From: Phragmites australis
Lineage: Eukaryota; Streptophyta; Magnoliopsida; Poales; Poaceae
Assembly: GCF_958298935.1 (NCBI RefSeq)
Contig: NC_084922.1
Coordinates: 45,667,958-45,731,957, forward strand
Length of the DNA stretch: 64,000 nucleotides
Reading direction: 5' to 3'
The notes under the pieces are model-generated. The model worked only from the letters and a program-made list of their open reading frames with translations. It did no database searches and was not told where the DNA came from. How positions within the stretch are numbered: position 1 is the stretch's first letter; each line of letters begins with the position of its first letter. The translations under genes and the position numbers were made by a program. Positions 10,249 to 21,284 of this stretch are shown piece by piece.

Positions 10249-11780
10249 TGATATCGTCTAAAGAGCGTGAATAGAAGTTTCAATAAACTTCGTCCCTTTT
10301 TTATTTGACCTAAACTTGCAGCGAAAATAAACTAACGAATTTTTCACAAGTGAAAAACCTAAATATGCTAGACTCAACTAATACACAAACACCCTAAACT
10401 AATATGAAGCTTACAATCTTAGGGTGAGATAAAGATTATTCAAATCAAGCAAGATAATTCTAATATAAAATTCTGAAATTACTGTTTATCAAAAGTTTGG
10501 TACGGTTCATAGGAGGTTTCTGATTTTACTTTTCATCGGATGTTCCGATTCTAAAATCGAAAGTTCTGATCAGCTCAAAACAAAAGTTCTGATCAACTCA
10601 AAACAATATATTTTAGAATCATGAAATTAACTCTATGCATATACAAATAAGTATATAAGTATGAATATCAAAGTAATACACAAGAGTAAGGAAATACGAA
10701 GATAAATGATTTATTACCGAAGTTTGGATATCCACCAATATCATATGTCTTTGTTGAGGAAGCTCGGTCACATTTAAATCAGGTCTTTTTCAACCATTTT
10801 TCTCATGAGGTTGCACACATGCACTCCTCACCTCCACTATGGTCAACTCTTCCTCCACTCCGGAGATGCTAAGTTTCACAACCATTTCTGAGCTTCCTCA
10901 CAATCTTCACTTGAGGAGATCGCTAGTAATACACCACCGAGCCGTCTAGGAGACGGTGGTATCCAGGAGTAACAAACTCCCGAACTCACGCATAATCAAC
11001 ATCGAGTGCTCAAACACAGGCAACATATGCAGCAATCCGTGGGCTACCAAAGCACCACACCTTCTCACACCTCTCTCTACTCACTAAACCAGCAAGGCTT
11101 GATTTTCACCCAATCTTGTTAGAGACGGAAGGGAAGCACTAAGATGGAACAATAAGTTCAAAATACCTCACAAGAGCAATACAAAGCCCTCTAAGTAACC
11201 AGCCCCACAAAATAAGGCCAAGAGGTATAAATACCTCACTCTGAAAAACTAGCCGTTAGACTCAGACTGCATAGACCAAAACTTCCGATCCTACAAATTA
11301 GAACTTCTGATCTCAAGAAACCAACGGTCGAAAATTAGCAATTACAACATATTCCCAGCACACATCGAATGTTTTGATATCCACATCGAAACTTCCGATC
11401 AGTTCAAAACAACATATTTGATCTACACAGACCAACCTAAATCTGAGAAAAATCATACATCAGAACTTCCGACTCACACATCGGAATTTTCGATTAAACT
11501 TTATCCAAACCTGAGAGTCCAGATTCTAAAACATCGGACTTTTCTACTGACATCAGAACTTCGGACCTTACACATCAGAATTTATGATTTCAGCACAGCT
11601 AACACTCTGAAAACGACGATAACTTTTGATTCTGAAATCCGATTTTGACGATTTCGGATTCTAGGGAAAGCTTATTTAGAGAGCTACATATCCCTACTGA
11701 ATTTATGATCTCAAACACTTTTGATCAAATCTAGGAATACTCCGAAGACCAATTCAGACACTTCCACCATTTCGACCTGA
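10249..11780 (-). mobile_element. Diverged solo-LTR relic, TGTAGC superfamily
   Basis: It starts TGATATCGTCTAAAGAGCGTG, which aligns with the starts of the better copies at 21755 and 35403 (TG...CG[TC]CTAAGAGGGGTGAAT). Later it has the same order of blocks, including a TTACCGAAGTTTGGATATCC stretch, a GGTATAAATACCTC promoter-like stretch and a repeated (T)TCCGATC / ACATCGGAA motif series. The CGCTACA end is missing, so the 3' side is truncated around 11,780. By analogy with the other copies its transcription sense is minus. Confidence 0.55.
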
Positions 11781-12339
11781 GCTCTCTCGCATCCGATCGG
11801 TGTTGGGCTTATCTCTTCGCATACGTGCTCATTCAATCTCTCTTTACCTTATGCACTCATCCGCTCACTCTGCCTCCATTCTCACTCTACCAGGAGCTCC
11901 TCGTTGTTGTCCCACTCCATCCTCCCTCTGCTTTTTCAGCCATCTCACTGCCTCACCACCTCTCCCCTTCGTCATCACCTCACCACAGCAAGCCCCATGC
12001 TCTAATCCTCAGTGCAGGCATGTGCTTGCTCGCGTCTGACATGTGTTGTTGGTGTTCTTCGATCTGTTGTACTCCACTTGCATGTTGTTTGACTTATGCA
12101 GCGGCGACAGGTCCGAGAGAGCGACAACAGCGACAGGCCCAAGAGAGTGACAGCGGCGAAGGTGGCTCCGAGGGCGTGGCAGCGACGGCAGGTCCAAGAG
12201 CGTGGCAGCGGCGGCGGGCTCGAGAGCACGTTAGTGGTAACAGGAGCGGCGGCGGGAGCTGCATCCAAGCCAGCTCTTTCTGAGCTGACTCAGATGCCGC
12301 TCCCGCCGCCACCAATTTTTTGTTTTTTTATTCTGTGAA
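11781..12339. other. GC-rich low-complexity stretch
   Basis: Runs of CTCC/CACC and GGC(A/G) repeats give overlapping open frames on both strands (for example around 12000-12300) with no domain. I do not call a gene. Confidence 0.4.
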
Positions 12340-12472
12340 AATAACAATACTATCGAGTGACAAAACGGCACTGATAATAATCGACTATCGGTATCGAGTA
12401 AAGAATGCCGACTGAAAAATCGGTATTGATGCTATTTTTCAACCAGTACTGAGATGTTTTTTTGCCGTAGTG
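12340..12472. mobile_element. CACTA (En/Spm) terminal fragment
   Basis: The right end reads TTTTTTTGCCGTAGTG, whose reverse complement starts CACTACGGCAAAAAAA, the CACTA-type terminus. Upstream are short sub-terminal repeats (ATCGGTATCGAG, AAATCGGTATTGAT, CCAGTACTGAG), as CACTA elements have. The opposite terminus and any transposase were not found. The 3-bp flank is ACT. Confidence 0.6.
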
Positions 12473-12475
12473 ACT

Positions 12476-13961
12476 ATGGAATTACTAGCCAATCACACAT
12501 AACCAATACCAAAATTTGTACCAAATACAGGACAACCCCACTACCAAATTGTACAAATCGCAGATTATTTTCCCACAATTGCACAACCACTGGATAAAAT
12601 TTAACAAAGCGGAAATGGAATCAGGAGCAGGGTCCCACAATTCGGTGAGAGAAAGGAATAAAGAGATAAGGGCGGCGGTTGGCTTGTTCTGTAGACAGAT
12701 GGAGGGATTCTGAGAGAGAGAGAAGCAAGGAGAGGGATAAACCGATGGAGGGCCGGGGACAAGACATGGCGGAGCCCGGTGGCACAGATGGAGGGCGAAG
12801 GCGGTAGGGGGTTGGATATGAGCGGCCGATTGTGGATTGCATGGGAGCTTGTTTTCCTGCAGGTGGAGCAACAAGGACGAGATGGAGGAGGAAGCCCCGT
12901 CAGGCGACGAACGGTGGTGGCCGGGGCGAAGGGGACTTTCGGGTGCCTCGATGTACTTGTGCCGTGGGTGTACGAGCTTGTGCAGGAGGGGGAAAGAAGT
13001 GAGGTTCTCACCGGAAATGCACACCGGAGCAGCTATCCACCACTAGCAGCAGCTCGGCGTCGGCGACAGATCGGTGGGAGGATTTTGGATTGGGCTCAGG
13101 AGAATAGATAGCGGTGGCTAGGATTTGGGATTAGAAGGACCTGTCTCGAAATCTCTGGAATCGCATAAGGCAGAGTCCATTGGGAGCGTCGCCGGCCTGA
13201 TAAGGGCTCGCTGGAAGTCTCAGGAAACAGGACAACTGTAGGCACATTCATCTGGCCGTCCAATCGCAATTGGACAGCCCTGTTAAATCAGCCAATCAAT
13301 GGGCTGCTTGCCCTACGGGCTTTAGAATAGACAGAATTCATCTGGCCGGACAGCCCTGTTAAACCAGCCCATCAGGGGCTGCTTGCGCTACTGGCATTAG
13401 AATAGAAATATTAGCTATTTGCTAGTCCCATGACGAGGGTATCATACCCATACTTCGTATGATTTGGTATAATCAATATAGAGAGGAATAGAACGCCCTA
13501 ATTAAGATCGTATTTATTTTTTCACTGGGAATTGAGGAGTGTGTTACTCTATGAGTCTACAGAGATGTAAGTCCCTGTAATAGCAGTGAGTATATGGCTA
13601 CGGATTTAGCAAGTTGTACGTTCTATTTTTGATGGGTTAAAGAGTAGTAAGTCCCTGCAAGGACAGCGAGTGAACATCTTGATTTATTATTATTTATCTT
13701 TATTGATCATATATCGAGAAGAACGGGTTGTTCCCGTATCAATCTGTGAGGCAATATATCGCACCGCAGTATGAAACGAACGAACGCAGGATACAGATCC
13801 ATTCATTCATATGTGCATAAGAAACAAACGACTGTATAAGCTGATCAAAAGCATGCATGCACACAGCACACCTGTGTACATGATCTCAAATGACATGTAC
13901 AAACTACCAGCCAAATATATATAGACATAGTCGACCGCGTCATCCCCGGCCAGCACAAGGA
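12476..13961. other. Spacer with a GC-rich segment and a tandem repeat
   Basis: 12600-13110 is GC-rich with open frames on both strands but no recognisable domain and no good start; it could be the 5' exon of a lost gene. 13430-13800 holds two copies of a phrase like GTAAGTCCCTG(T/C)AA...CAG(T/C)GAG. No gene is called. The last part is the 3' flank of the minus-strand NHL gene. Confidence 0.4.
13246..13408. repeat. Two-copy tandem repeat, ~90 bp
   Basis: Copy one (13246-13335) and copy two (13336-13408) both run ATTCATCTGGCCG...GACAGCCCTGTTAAA(T/C)CAGCC...GGGCTGCTTG...TTAGAATAGA. The second copy lacks about 17 bases near its start. Confidence 0.7.
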
Positions 13962-14675
13962 TCAGAAGTCCACGTCGCACCTCGTCCCCAGCGTTGTCAT
14001 CGCCGTGGAGTTCGCGTCGCCCGCGGCGGGCACCGGCAGCCGCAGCACGCAGGTGATCTTGCTCTTGTCGTGCACGTTGAACACCCTCACCTTGAATCTA
14101 AGATCGGAGTAAACCTTCACCTTAACGTAGAAGAACCCGTCCGTCCTCTCCCTCCGGTACGTGCGCCGCACGTCGTCGTCGGTCATCACCGAGGAGCCGC
14201 TGAACGTTGTGGTGATCCTACCGTCGCTCTTGCTGTCCAGGTAGAACGGTTGGACGGCGTGGAACCCGAACCGGTCGTCGTCGTAGGACGCATGCGCCTC
14301 GGCGTAGTCGTAGTGGATCCCGAAGCGGTTGGGGTTCCGCAGACGGATGTTGACGGTGAGGTTGTACTGGAGGAGGTCCCCGCCGTTGATGCCGCTGCCG
14401 GCGCCGAGGTCGAAGCGGGAGAGCGCGGCGGAGTCGGCATAGGCCTTAGGGGTGTCCGGGCGGAAGATGAGCCACAGGACGAGGGAGGCCGTGCCGAGGG
14501 CGATGACGACTAGGGCAACGACCATGAAGAGGAAGCAGCGCGGCCCGCGCCGGCGGGGGGCGGCGGGTGGTGGGCCGTAGTACGCCGGCTGCGGAGGGAT
14601 TGGCGGGCCGTAGTAAGCGGCGTTCAGCTGCGGCTGAGGCTGCTGTTGCGGCTGCTGCTTCTCGTAGGCCGCCAT
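13962..14675 (-). CDS. NDR1/HIN1-like (NHL) protein, LEA_2 domain
   Basis: A single-exon 237-residue protein. The N-terminus is Gln/Pro-rich with a doubled Tyr-Gly-Pro-Pro motif (AAYYGPPIPPQPAYYGPPP), then RRRGPR and one transmembrane helix at about 47-70. The LEA_2 domain follows, with YNLTVNIRLRNPNR (NPN at about 114-116) and a second conserved part (DGFFYVKVKVYSDLRFKVR). Family knowledge places such proteins in the plasma membrane in defence or stress signalling. I start at 14675 (MAAYEKQQ) because the TATA box at 14772-14781 puts the transcript start near 14745, past the upstream in-frame ATG at 14756. Paralogue of the genes at 7149 and 25361. Confidence 0.92.
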   Translation of the reverse strand: MAAYEKQQPQQQPQPQLNAAYYGPPIPPQPAYYGPPPAAPRRRGPRCFLFMVVALVVIALGTASLVLWLIFRPDTPKAYADSAALSRFDLGAGSGINGGDLLQYNLTVNIRLRNPNRFGIHYDYAEAHASYDDDRFGFHAVQPFYLDSKSDGRITTTFSGSSVMTDDDVRRTYRRERTDGFFYVKVKVYSDLRFKVRVFNVHDKSKITCVLRLPVPAAGDANSTAMTTLGTRCDVDF

Positions 14676-14771
14676 TTTGACCGTGATTAAGCGTGTGTGC
14701 TTGATTTGCTTGAAATGGTGATCGATTGTTGCACGGAGCGACGGATGAACAATCACGTAGCTGTCTAGTGA

Positions 14772-14781
14772 TATTTATATA
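14772..14781 (-). promoter_or_regulatory. TATA box of NHL gene
   Basis: TATATAAATA on the minus strand, about 100 bases before the chosen ATG at 14675. The spacing fits a 5' leader of about 70 bases. Confidence 0.65.
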
Positions 14782-15052
14782 CAGCGATCGAGATGAGGAA
14801 GACGATGGAATACAAGAGGAAACGGAAGATCCAGAACTCCGGAAGCGCGTCAAGTTTTCAGAGTTCTTGACGCGTTTGGTTTTTGGTAGGAGTCGTTGCT
14901 TTTGTTGACACGTTTGCGCGGCAACGTGAGCTCTGCCGCTTGCGTTTCCCGTGTTGAAAAATCGGAGCACGAAAGAGAGCCAGAACGGACATTTTCGTGG
15001 AAAGTTCGCATACTTCGATGGCTGTTCGCGGAGGTAAGGTAGAACGAAAAGT

Positions 15053-15281
15053 TGTCTGACTGGAGTGAATTCTTCTCCAGTGCTTTATTGTAGATCCCCG
15101 AATATAGTCCTGTTTCGATCTATCTTGTAGGGATTATTACACTATAAATAAAGGGTAGGATTCTTTATTATAAACACAGATGAATAAAAAAAAAGTATAT
15201 TTTTCTCTATATTGTATCTCCTTTGCGATTATTCTTTCAAGGGATCGCTGTACTACACCTATTAGCAGCGGTTTCTCAACA
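15053..15281 (+). repeat. Copia 5' LTR
   Basis: It starts TGTCTGACTGG (start approximate) and ends TTTCTCAACA. A TATA-like ACTATAAATAAAGG lies near 15150. Downstream TGTTATTCGCAGT resembles the GTTATCAGCA-type primer-binding site seen in the related LTR at 62922, but is degenerate. Confidence 0.75.
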
Positions 15282-16740
15282 TGTTATTCGCAGTATCCAG
15301 TACTACCAGAGACTAAGCTAATGGAACAAATTTGCATGCAACCGATCTACATTGGACATCGTCGTCAAGTAAGCAAGTCATAATCTAGCCTATATACCTT
15401 ACATGGCACAAATCGTTCGCAAGAATTGACATGTACTATCAATTCGATACGTATCCAAGCCACTACTGCTTTGCATCAAAATAGATATGAAATTGCAATA
15501 CATGAACAACAGTCAATCGCATGAACAGTAGCATATACATGAACAATATCGTACAATCTCTTGAATTGCAAAGAACACAACAATAGCATCGTCGACGTGA
15601 ACATGGCTGGTGTGGCCTGCAGCCACCACCTTAGTGCCGGTTGTGACACGGAGGCCGCACCTCTGCACAGATAAAAAAGGGAGGGGGTGCATGGCACCTC
15701 ACCGGCATGAAGTCGATGAACACCCTCACCTCCAACCGGAAGCTGGCGACCCGTCCCTGTACACGATGGCACGATGACCACCGCCATACATTGAAAGAAA
15801 AAGAAAAAAAAGAGAGGATTCTATGCCGGCGGCCTTCTCACTATGCCACATGAAGCGGCGGCCACCTCCGCTTTGTCAATCTCACGCTGCTCACCGACCG
15901 CCGGCCTCCTGCACATACGCACCGCCCAAAGCAGCACCACCAAACCGCCCCGCCGTCCGAAGCGCGTGCCGTCGCACCGCACGCGCTGCCCAAAGCTACT
16001 TCATCAGGTCGCCACTCGTCATGTGCTCACACATCTCGAAGCCGAGCCACTGTCGCACGCCACCATCCGAAGCCGAGCCATCGCCGCTTGGCTGCACCGG
16101 CAGCGCCGACCGATGGCCACGTTGGAAGCACAGGACAGCATCATCCAGCCGATGGACACCGTGTCGCCTCTGGCAACCGTGCCTCCCGGCTAGGTCACCA
16201 ATCTCGGTGGCCGCTAGGGTTTGGAAACCCTAGCGACCCCTTGTATAGGTGGCGTGTGGGCCAGTTGGGCCAGGCCGGCCTAATAGCGGATGAAAATCGG
16301 TAAAAAAAAAGAAAAAAGGGAAAAATCTAAAAATTTACTTTTAGCCCCTAGGTTTTCTGTTGAGCATAGCCCTTGTATTTTTTTCATTTAGACCCCTGGT
16401 TGTTTTGAAAATTAACTAGAGGCTCTAATTTTGCATATTAGACCTTGTGGTTTCTAAAAATTACGCAAATCCTAAAGTTTTGCGTATAAACCCTGAGACT
16501 TTGCAGAAAACCCCGAATACTTTGCAGAAAAGTACCTCTGGAATTTGAATTTTGCATCAATTTTAGAAATTATACAATATTTATTTCTATGTTCTTGTTA
16601 CTGTTTAAATTGTCTGTTATGTGTTTAAATTCAGTAATATTCATATAATAGCATAGAAAATATCAAAAAATTTGCAGCCACCCTATTTAGCTACACAATA
16701 CAACTTTACTAGTAGTAATACTTGCGTCATTTAAATATGT
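15282..16740. other. Copia leader with an odd GC-rich segment
   Basis: Between 5' LTR and gag. 15580-16300 is GC-rich, codon-like in several frames, and ends in GGTTTGGAAACCCTAGCGACC, which resembles the leader of a plant gene. No frame shows a known domain, so it may be a captured host fragment or low-complexity filler. 16310-16740 is AT-rich, with repeated phrases about CCCCTAGGTTTT and CCTTGTGGTTT. Confidence 0.35.
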
Positions 16741-16744
16741 AAAT

Positions 16745-17440
16745 AGATGGCATCACAAATAAGGAGTTCGCCGAGCCAAGTGCAGATGGCCGTAACTTTC
16801 TCACCTATGCATGGTTTGTCCAGAATGTACTTGGAGCAGAAAAGCTTTGTGCTATCATTGGCCTAGGAGTAAGCAGTGCAATAGTTCCCACAGCGGATAA
16901 GAATGATCAGTCATTTTATTTTCTCTACCACTATCTCTCTCCCACTTTGAAGAATGAGTACATGGTAATGACCAGTGCTAAGACACTATGGGACGCACTG
17001 CAGGAGTGCTTTGAGCGCTTTAATAACACCATCAGGCCTTTTGCAGAGCAAGAATGAGTCTAGCTCTATTTCTGTGACTTCAAGCATGTCAGAGAGTACA
17101 ATTCCGCGCTGCACCATATTTGCACATTCATGTGTCTCTGTGGGAAAAAGATCACAGAAGAGGAGAAATTTGAGAAGGCTCTCTTCACTTTCCACCCGAA
17201 TGCGATAGAATCCACACACAATCACCGTCAATCAAAATATAAGAAGTATTCTGAACTGATTGATGTATTAAAGCTTCATGAAGTTCATGACGAAGTCATA
17301 AACAAGAATTTCTTATCCCAGCTGCGAGGGAAGAACAGTGACCTAGAAGCCAATCATAGCTCTTTCAAAGCACGCAAGAACCACAATTGGGGGGAACATC
17401 TCACATGGAAGTTGATGATGCTCTCACATAGGCAGTAAAA
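16745..17440 (+). pseudogene. Copia gag fragment (UBN2-like), broken
   Basis: Frames carry FAEPSADGRNFLTYAWF, LYHYLSPTLKNEYM, AKTLWDALQECFERFNNT, YFCDFKHVREYNSALHHIC and KYSELIDVLKLHEVHDEV, the helical core of copia gag. Several stops (for example TGA near 17055) and frame changes break it. No CCHC knuckle was found afterwards. Confidence 0.7.
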
Positions 17441-17739
17441 GACCTCCAAATGAAGGATGCAGAGCCTCTACTTTGCCCTCCTCCACTGTCATAGAAGATT
17501 TCATGAAGATTGAAGTGGAAAAGAAAGCCATTGAAGAAGAAGTGGTCGGATATTTCGCAGACTGTATCTAGAATTAGAGTGATTAACCAATTAATTAGTT
17601 GCTGAATTTAGGATAATTGAATAAATGTAAGCTCTAAAAAAGCAAGCTTAGCTACAAATAATATTTTTGATAGTTAATAAAATATTTAGTATTGTTGTTA
17701 CTTCCTCGCATGTGAATAATTGTATTTTTTATTTATAGA

Positions 17740-18381
17740 ATATGTGTGATACCCGTATGGAGGAAGTGTGTATTGTAGATAGTGGAACCACATATATCAT
17801 CTTAAGAGAAAATATGTATTTTTAGTCTATTAAAAATAGTACTGGAAAAATAATGACTATCACTAGAAGTAATAAATGCATAATAGATTCTAAAAGAGCC
17901 ATAATCATACTACCTATGGGAACTACTTTGCATATTGAAAAAACATTGTTGTTAACAGATTCCATGTAGAAACTATAATAAATCTCTTAAATTTTAAAAT
18001 ATTTGAACTAACGGTTTCTATGTAGAAACTGATGAAAAAGATGGTAGGGAGTCGCGTGATAGTGAAATGATAATACTAGAAAAACTTCACTCCATGAACA
18101 GTGACTTGTACCACACTCGTATTAAAGCACATGAAGTGTTCGGTCACCATGGTCTCAGAATGATGAGGAACATAATTACTAACTCACAGGATCATGGCAT
18201 AAATGTGAAGAATTTTTCGAATCATAAAGATTTTGTATGTCCTACATGTGCTAGAAGGAAATTAATTATAAGACAGTCTACCTTGACGGTACAAGATGAA
18301 ATTCCCTGTATTCCTAGATCGAGTCTAGGGGTATTTGTGGCCCTATTCGGCCACTTTCTAACTCATTTCGGTACTTTATAA
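17740..18381 (+). pseudogene. Copia protease and GAG-pre-integrase, broken
   Basis: MCDTRMEEVCIVDSGTTYII shows the aspartic protease site (VDSGTT), followed by an in-frame stop. 18067-18381 has the GAG-pre-integrase block: LHSMNSDLYHTR, HEVFGHHGLRMM (zinc HH pair) and CPTCARRK (CC pair). The frame ends just before the first integrase catalytic aspartate. Confidence 0.75.
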
Positions 18382-18384
18382 TAT

Positions 18385-18994
18385 TGATAGACGTATCCTC
18401 GAAGTGGTCGCATATATGTCTATTATCTACTCGCAATCACACATTTGCAAAGTTGATCTCACAGATCATACAAATCAGGAATAATTTTCCTACCGAGTGA
18501 AATCCATTAGAATGGACAATGCTAAAGAATTTACTTCTAAAGCGTTCAATGATTATTACATCGGTATGGGAATTAAAGTTAAACATTCTGTACCGCACGT
18601 CCACACTCAGAATGGACTAGCCAAAACACTGATAAAAAGAATAAAATGCATTGCTAGACATATGTTGCAGCATTGTAATTTGCCTGCTACATATTGAGGA
18701 CATGCAGTCTTACATGCGATATCTCTCATTAATTATAGACCATACTCATATAACATGCATTCACCAATGCAACTAGTGCAAGGAGTAATTTCGAAGATTT
18801 CCCATTTACGCAAAATTGGATATATGGTTTATGTGCCAATACCGCAACCAGAGCGAACCGTTATGGGACCTTTGCAAAAACTTAGAATATATGTCGGTTA
18901 TGAGACTGTATCCATAATCCGATACTTAGAACCAACAATTGGAAATCTGCATATGGCCCATTTCGCTGACTACGTTTTTGATAAAAATAAATTT
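18385..18994 (+). pseudogene. Copia integrase core, broken
   Basis: IRMDNAKEFTSKAFNDYY contains the second catalytic Asp region (DNAKEF), then HVHTQNGLAKTLIKRIK with the position of the catalytic Glu replaced (usual form NGLAE). Next come HSPMQLV and the C-terminal FADYVFDKNKFCW. A TGA follows NLPATY near 18695. The reading stops at the inserted LTR at 18995. Confidence 0.75.
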
Positions 18995-19589
18995 TGTTGG
19001 GTGAAAGGCCCAAGCCTATAAAAGAGCCCATGTAGACAAAAAAGCCCATGTAAAGGCCAAAGGGCCTCCTTATAATACTTGTACTCCACCAAGGGTTGAA
19101 GATGAAGTTTCACCTCTCTCCCTCACCTATATAAAGGACCCAAGAGGTCAAGAGGGGGGATTCCTCCCACCTCCACTCTCTCTTTGCTTGGAATAAATCC
19201 ATTCGATACTGTAGATGGAAATAGTTCCAACAGTTGGCGTCAATCCGTGGGGATCTGGTTCCAAAGAGTAAGGAAGCCTTCGTCCCCGTACGGGGGCCTT
19301 CATGCAGGCTTCATTCCAACCGTGTGTGTGCATGCCCTGCTCTCGGATGCTCTCGGCGCACAAGAGAGATGTGAGGGAAAGAGAGGGATGAGAGGCCATG
19401 GGGAGATAAGAGCATCGACCGAAACCCCTGGAAGCAGCTCGGTGGTTGTGACTCGACGGCGTGGCGTGCTGACCGACCTCCAAAGTCCACAATGGCGATG
19501 ACAGAGAGGCATAGAGAATGAAGGTGGTCCATGAAAAGTAACCCACCGAAGCAAAATATCCCCTCCACTTCTCCAATCCAAAAACCAGT
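18995..19589 (+). mobile_element. Short LTR with primer-binding site, truncated element
   Basis: TGTTGGGTGAAAGG to TAGTTCCAACA (18995-19232, 238 bp) has TG...CA ends and an internal TATA box (CCTATATAAAGGACCC). It is followed at once by GTTGGCGTCAATCCGTGGGG, which resembles a Ty3/gypsy-type primer-binding site and leader. No coding sequence follows; the element is cut at about 19590. Confidence 0.65.
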
Positions 19590-19830
19590 CTTCCTTTGGT
19601 CTAAAAATTGTGGAACAAATTTTGTTGGATTCTATAATTCTTGTGCAACCCATTTTTTAACTTGTTTGACCTAAAAGTCCTGAGACAAAGTTGAAATAAA
19701 ATTCTCCAAATTTGCAACCTTTTTCAACTTGCACAAATTTTTAAACCTTCAATTTAATTCCCAAAATTTTGGGGAAAATCACTAATATTCTTCACATGTC
19801 ATGGACTAATTTCTTAAATTGTTCCCAACC
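19590..19830. repeat. Fragment related to the palindrome at 61091
   Basis: The order CTATAATTC, GCAACCCATTTT, TTGACCTAAAA, AAAATTCTCCAAA, AAAATCACTAATATTC and ATTTCTTAAATTG is the same as in one arm of the palindrome at 61091-61898. It is one arm only, here in the left-arm orientation. Confidence 0.6.
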
Positions 19831-20594
19831 CCCATTCAAGCCTCTATGAACACCAGACACTTTGGTGTATACATCATCTCCATCACCGAATTATCTAGTG
19901 AATATATACTTAGCATCCGAGTCAACTGCATCCTCTCTGTGTAAATTGCTCTGATGTAAGCACCTGGTGTACATCACTTCATCACTGAACTATCCAATGG
20001 CTTGAACTTCGTTCTGCTTCTTTGCACTGTTCATTGTATGGTGTATTTTTTGGTGTAGCCTTGTTTCGTCACTGGACCTTCCGGTGTGTTAATCTTCGAT
20101 CTTCCACGGCTACAACCTTCTCTAATGAAAATACTCTGGTGTGTATCTTCCTCTGATCACCGGACTATCCGGTGGGGTGTTCCATTCTACCTTCTGGATA
20201 GAAACACTTCGGTGTTGCCATGCTTTGATTACTGAACTATCCGGTGAGGCTTAGCCTTTATTCTTCAGCACGCCACCCTTCTTTGGAAGAATTGCTCCAG
20301 TGAGCATACTTGCTACTCACCAGACCTTCCGGTGAGGTCTTCAGGCCTATCTTCCCCTTTATCAAATATACTCCGGTGAGCTCAACGTCCACAGCACTGG
20401 ACCATCTAGTGAGGTAAATCTTCCTATGACTTCTTCAATTTGATCAAACTTTGTCCCAGCTACGGTGGCTTCTTCATGTATTGCATTCATGAGACCTACT
20501 AACATATATTCTTGTAAACATGTTATTCTCATTGAATATATTATCATTAATCACCAAAATCACAATCATAGTCTATAGGGTCATTTTCGCTACA
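19831..20594 (-). mobile_element. Truncated solo LTR, TGTAGC superfamily
   Basis: It ends TTTTCGCTACA (20594) like the full copies at 24272 and 36904, and contains at least ten degenerate ACCGGAC...TCCGGTG motifs plus the GCATTCATGAGACCTACT block. The other half is missing; it starts within the CCATTCAAGCCTCTATGAACACC block. Sense is minus by comparison with the full copies. Confidence 0.7.
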
Positions 20595-20599
20595 GAAGT

Positions 20600-20766
20600 G
20601 TATCAACCCCAAGTTCTTTTATGCTCATAAATTGTATAGAATGAATGAAATAAAGGTAATGCATGCTAAATCATGTAAAAATCATGCAGATTTATTCACT
20701 AAGTCTCTCCCTGCATCTAGTTTTGAAAGATGTGTTTATAGCATTGGGATGATGAGGATTAGATAG
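20600..20766 (+). pseudogene. Copia RNase H C-terminal tail
   Basis: FFYAHKLYRMNEIKVMHAKS and HADLFTKSLPASSFERCV followed by IGMMRIR and stop are the end of copia pol. It belongs to the element at 15053, separated from integrase by the nested repeats and the lost RT. Confidence 0.8.
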
Positions 20767-21059
20767 GTACATTTTAGGGGGAGAATTTTCACATAATACT
20801 GATATAAGGAATTAAATCTTAGTCAAGAATATTAAGTGCCCAAAAGCTAATCATGAATATTATATGAACTATTTTGGGTGGATTGTAATATTTTTCCCTT
20901 AGATGAGTTCTCCTGAAGTTTCTCATGTTAAGGTTTTTAATAAGGCAATTCGTGTGACGATGTCGCGAACTATGTAATATTTCTTTAAATTTTTTCCAAT
21001 GGGTTTTTGGTGAGTTTTAATGAGACATAGGCATTTCGCGAGAAGTCACTAAGGGAAAG

Positions 21060-21284
21060 TGTTAGGAAACCTGAAGTTTGCAGCCAAATGTGGGTCCATC
21101 TAGATCTCTTGAAAGATTCAATTCTATCTCTTGAGGGTTTTGGCATTATATGTACGAGGAAGAACACCTCATTGTAAACGCAGATGAATAAATAATAAGC
21201 AGTTTTCCCCTACATTGTGTCTTCTTTACAATTGTTCTCTCGAGGGATCACTAGACTACACCCAGTAGCAGCGGTTTCTCAACA
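21060..21284 (+). repeat. Copia 3' LTR
   Basis: Directly after AAGGGAAAG. It starts TGTTAGGAAACC and ends GCGGTTTCTCAACA. It pairs with the LTR at 15053 and is related to the minus-strand LTR at 62922. Confidence 0.85.

Larger units (their letters stand above)
15053..21284 (+). mobile_element. Ty1/copia retrotransposon with nested repeats, RT region lost
   Basis: Both LTRs (15053-15281 and 21060-21284) share GCAGCGGTTTCTCAACA and a CAGATGAATAAA block. Between them, in order, come gag, protease (VDSGTT), GAG-pre-integrase, integrase and, after a gap, the C-terminal tail of RNase H. The reverse transcriptase region is absent; 18995-20594 is filled with three unrelated repeat fragments. A polypurine tract (AAGGGAAAG) directly precedes the 3' LTR. 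The flanking five bases differ (AAAGT and GATCT), so no target duplication supports the outer limits. Confidence 0.85.

Noticed and set aside
12485..13024. 179-codon minus-strand frame
   Set aside because: No domain, low-complexity Ser/Pro/Leu content, and no conserved start or splice structure seen.
14186..14513. Frames on both strands over the NHL gene
   Set aside because: Shadows of the real minus-strand LEA_2 coding frame.
15823..16233. 136-codon plus-strand frame in the copia leader
   Set aside because: No recognisable domain; kept only as a possible captured fragment.
19850..20420. Regular ACCGG motifs as a possible CRISPR-like or satellite array
   Set aside because: Spacing is irregular and motifs are degenerate; they belong to the U3 of the TGTAGC LTR family.
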